The notes beneath the pieces are model-generated. The model was given only the letters and a program-made list of their open reading frames with translations. It was not told where the DNA came from and searched no databases. From Nymphalis io (lineage: Eukaryota > Arthropoda > Insecta > Lepidoptera > Nymphalidae), in contig NC_065902.1 of assembly GCF_905147045.1 (NCBI RefSeq), forward strand, positions 3,727,377 to 3,791,376: DNA of 64,000 bases. The letters are read 5' to 3'. This document shows, piece by piece, positions 61,290 through 64,000 of the stretch; positions within the stretch are counted from its first letter, which is position 1; the number at the start of each line of letters is the position of its first letter. Made by a program: the position numbers and the translations under genes.

Positions 61290-61378
61290 ATCAGGTTAAA
61301 AGTGCGAGTCAGTGAGATAATAGGTACAAGTTACATCTTAGTTTCCAAGGTTGGTGATCTATGAGTGGTAGGGACCAC
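61290..61378 (+). repeat. R1 element fragment
   Basis: GTGCGAGTCAGTGAGATAAT and TTTCCAAGGTTGGTG in R1 order. Confidence 0.5.
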
Positions 61379-62282
61379 TCAGAATTGTTTCTTAAGTACG
61401 AAAAGCGCTAATAAAATTCATAACTAAATAAAATGATAACAAAATATAGTGATATAAAAAACAAAACATACGCAAGTATGTATAGATAAGTTTTAGTGGA
61501 ACACAATTAGTCATACAATTTTTCTCTTTTGGCAGGCTACGTCTTAACGGCCTTGGCACAGTTCATCGATCAGATATTAACATATGCTTTATTCGCCTAA
61601 GAGGCATTTTAACTATGATATGTATCCTGGAATACAGAGAACCCAAATAGCCTCGGCGGCTTTACGGCGGTGCGCATAGCGCCGACGCTTCCTCCTCGGT
61701 CTCCTTCTGGTGCCCGGATCAGCGGAGGCACTCTCCTCACGCGTATATATATAATATACTCTAACCCATTCATTCAATATATTGCCGTTGACTTTCTAAT
61801 AAATTGCAAACAGTTACAATCAACGGAATTATCAAATATATCATTGAGGGCCTACCATAAGAAAATTTACGTATTACGTACCTTGATATACTAAGGTTTG
61901 GCTTGCAATGGGTTGGTTTTGTTACCAAAATTTATCTTAAAGATAGAAATAATTATCAAAAAATAAATCACACTATTGTGACTTAAAAACTGGAAGACGT
62001 GTAAATATTTGAATTTAGCTTACGTTTCTAATGGACACACAATAAATCATTTGTATTTAATGAGAATATGTTAGTCATTTAGTTATACAAACTACATCTG
62101 TATAGACATGTATTGGGTATTAAGAACCCGTATAACAGGTCAGCAATCGCACTATTAGTATATCGATATTAGATTATATCATTATCGTTTAGAACAAGCC
62201 TCTTATCATATACTTTATATATGTTTATGTAGAATTGCATATTGACAAGATGATACTAATATTCCATTACGATTGTCTATAA

Positions 62283-62591
62283 AGTAAGGTCGTACAGACC
62301 GATTTCGGCGACCAATCTTAAGAGAGATTAGCCAACTACGCAGGACATACTAGCTCTCATAATCCGATGGGACGGCAATCCGACACGACAGGTGTTTAGG
62401 AGCAGGACCAACGGCTTTACGTACTTTCCGGGGCACGGGAGTGTAAACACTTCCAACTTCCAGACTCCAGGCTGCCACTGAAAATTTTCTGACAGAAAAA
62501 CCCAATAAATTTTTATTGGCCCGACCTGGGAATTGAACCCAGGACCTCCAGGTCTGCAGCCTTATATCAAGCCACTAGACCAACGAGGCAG
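62283..62591 (-). mobile_element. tRNA-derived SINE (family S2), near full length
   Basis: On the minus strand it has a tRNA-like head (GCCTCGTTGGTCTAGTGGC), the B box GGGTTCAATTCCC, and a body with CGTAAAGCCGTTGGTCCTGC. The 10-bp duplication TTGTCTATAA lies at 62273-62282 and 62592-62601. Confidence 0.87.
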
Positions 62592-62944
62592 TTGTCTATA
62601 AGGTATATATATTTTGTATGCGTCTTTGTTAGCTGAAATAAATAAATATCGTTGGCCAAATAGTTACAGTGATTGAGATTCGAAATGTCATGTAAATATA
62701 TTATGTATTGTTTATTGCATGTAATATAGCTATTACGTATAATACAACTCGTGATAATTGACACACGTTCGTTCTCACGGCACTGACACAGATTTTCAAA
62801 AATTTAGAAATGGCCTCATAATTTAAATATTGTTTACTGCCTGTATATGGAATACAACTTGTATCCATTTAACATTTGATGGTTTCAATTCTAAGACATT
62901 TTAAAGTAAAAAGAATAGGTCTCTTTTCCTCTTAAAGATAAGAT

Positions 62945-63175
62945 TAGGTGTTTAAATACTTCATTATGCTGTTCCAATGTTGGTTGTTGAATTGAACACA
63001 TATTATATAGGTATTAAATTCAAGTCGTGCAGATTTCCTTGCGATGTTTCCCTTTAGCTGTAAATACGAGATGGTTTTTAAGCAGTAATTAACCGTATGA
63101 AAGTTACCTTGCCCGGATTTCGAAACCACAATCTTCAGTTAAGATTCGCGTGTAACAGTACTAAGCCATCTAAGA
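62945..63175 (-). mobile_element. SINE S1, strongly decayed
   Basis: The reversed S1 order is recognisable: GCTGTTCCAATG, GATTTCCTTGCGATG, TTGCCCGGATTTCGAAACC, then the A-box remnant. Confidence 0.65.
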
Positions 63176-64000
63176 TATTTTTATTACAAAACCCGTAATA
63201 AAGATCTAGTTAAATAAAGACTTATGTTAATATCTGTGTTTTCTGTGAGAATTCCGGCAGATGATCGCAATTAATCTCTTTGATCGAATGAAGCTATCGT
63301 CTTTTAATCCTTTAAAAGGGCATCTGTAATCTTGTATAAAAACATTTATTGGTAATTTAATTCAGAGTGAATAAAACGTTTATTTTAATAAATTATGTAT
63401 ACGATTTAGATCTTATAAAAACTGACCAATGTGTAGCTTGTTCCCTTCAGTATTTACCGTACCACTTAACATGTGCTCCTGGCATGTGTCGAGCCGAATG
63501 TGACAACCCGTCTTAGCGTCCTACAAAAGGGCCCATCTGTCCCAGGATACCGGAACGATCAATTATGGTCATTTTAAAGATTTGCCTTGGATATCTGCAT
63601 GTTAATATATTTTGCGTACGATACTTAGGTATTGCTATAATAACGAAACCATTTTCATAAATGACAGATGATTAAAATTCATTCTCCGCTTATTTTTTCT
63701 GGGTTTAATGTAATTTAATGATAAAGTTCTCCTGATCGTTATGGTGTTGAAGTCTTTATTTCAAACAGATATACCAACATATATTTTTATATATAAGGTA
63801 ACTCGATCATAGCGCTATTACCTACGGCGACTAGATTTTGGTGCAAACTTTACTTAAATGTTTAGTCTTTCATACTGTAAGATGCAATTGAAAGGTTGTG
63901 AAGGCGAAACGCGACCTCAGAATCTCAGGTCGATCCTAACCTCGCCCTCGTTTTGACTATTGTGACTATTTTAAAACTAAATTGACTTTTTGTTTGTAAA

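Larger units (their letters stand above)
46924..64000. other. Gene-poor region, right part
   Basis: Apart from the listed repeats and the LINE relic, I see no gene. If 46734-46923 is a first exon, this region would be its first intron. Short C+G-richer stretches at 61640-61740 and 63440-63560 were not recognised. Confidence 0.45.

Overview
The window looks like nuclear DNA of a lepidopteran insect, most likely a nymphalid butterfly. It is strongly A+T-rich. It has short exons in long introns with GT..AG junctions, and it is filled with repeat families typical of butterfly genomes: tRNA-derived SINEs with readable A and B boxes, an A-tailed element of about 280 bp, and a CR1/L2-type LINE. The species call is inference from repeat style only.

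The left half (positions 1 to about 38,100) is the gene-bearing part. I built five spliced gene models by eye, following splice sites and reading-frame phase. Gene A (minus, cut by the left window edge), gene B (minus), gene C (plus) and gene D (plus) all appear to encode lipid-binding-fold proteins of the TULIP superfamily, in the style of group-7 allergen / juvenile-hormone-binding / takeout proteins. B, C and D look like secreted proteins with two consecutive TULIP-like units. A shows no signal peptide and one unit within the window. C and D are tandem duplicates with the same 11-exon layout and the same phases. B and C are head to head, with only 198 bp between their start codons. Gene B carries an extra low-complexity C-terminal tail. 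Gene E (minus, 6 exons) ends tail to tail with D and encodes a 278-residue single-pass membrane protein of unknown family.

The local theme is therefore a small cluster of probable extracellular carriers of hydrophobic ligands, expanded by duplication. The ligand and tissue cannot be read from the sequence.

The right part (about 38,100 to 64,000) holds no coding gene I can support. It contains decayed repeats and one candidate non-coding first exon with a CpG-rich start near 46.73-46.92 kb, which might belong to a gene continuing beyond the window.

The most unusual non-coding features are: a cluster of 13 ATCGAT sites within about 485 bp in gene B intron 2, resembling DREF/BEAF-type sites; a perfect 20-bp inverted repeat between genes A and B; a TIR element split by a SINE that left a 13-bp target duplication; and an intact reverse-transcriptase ORF inside an intron of gene D.
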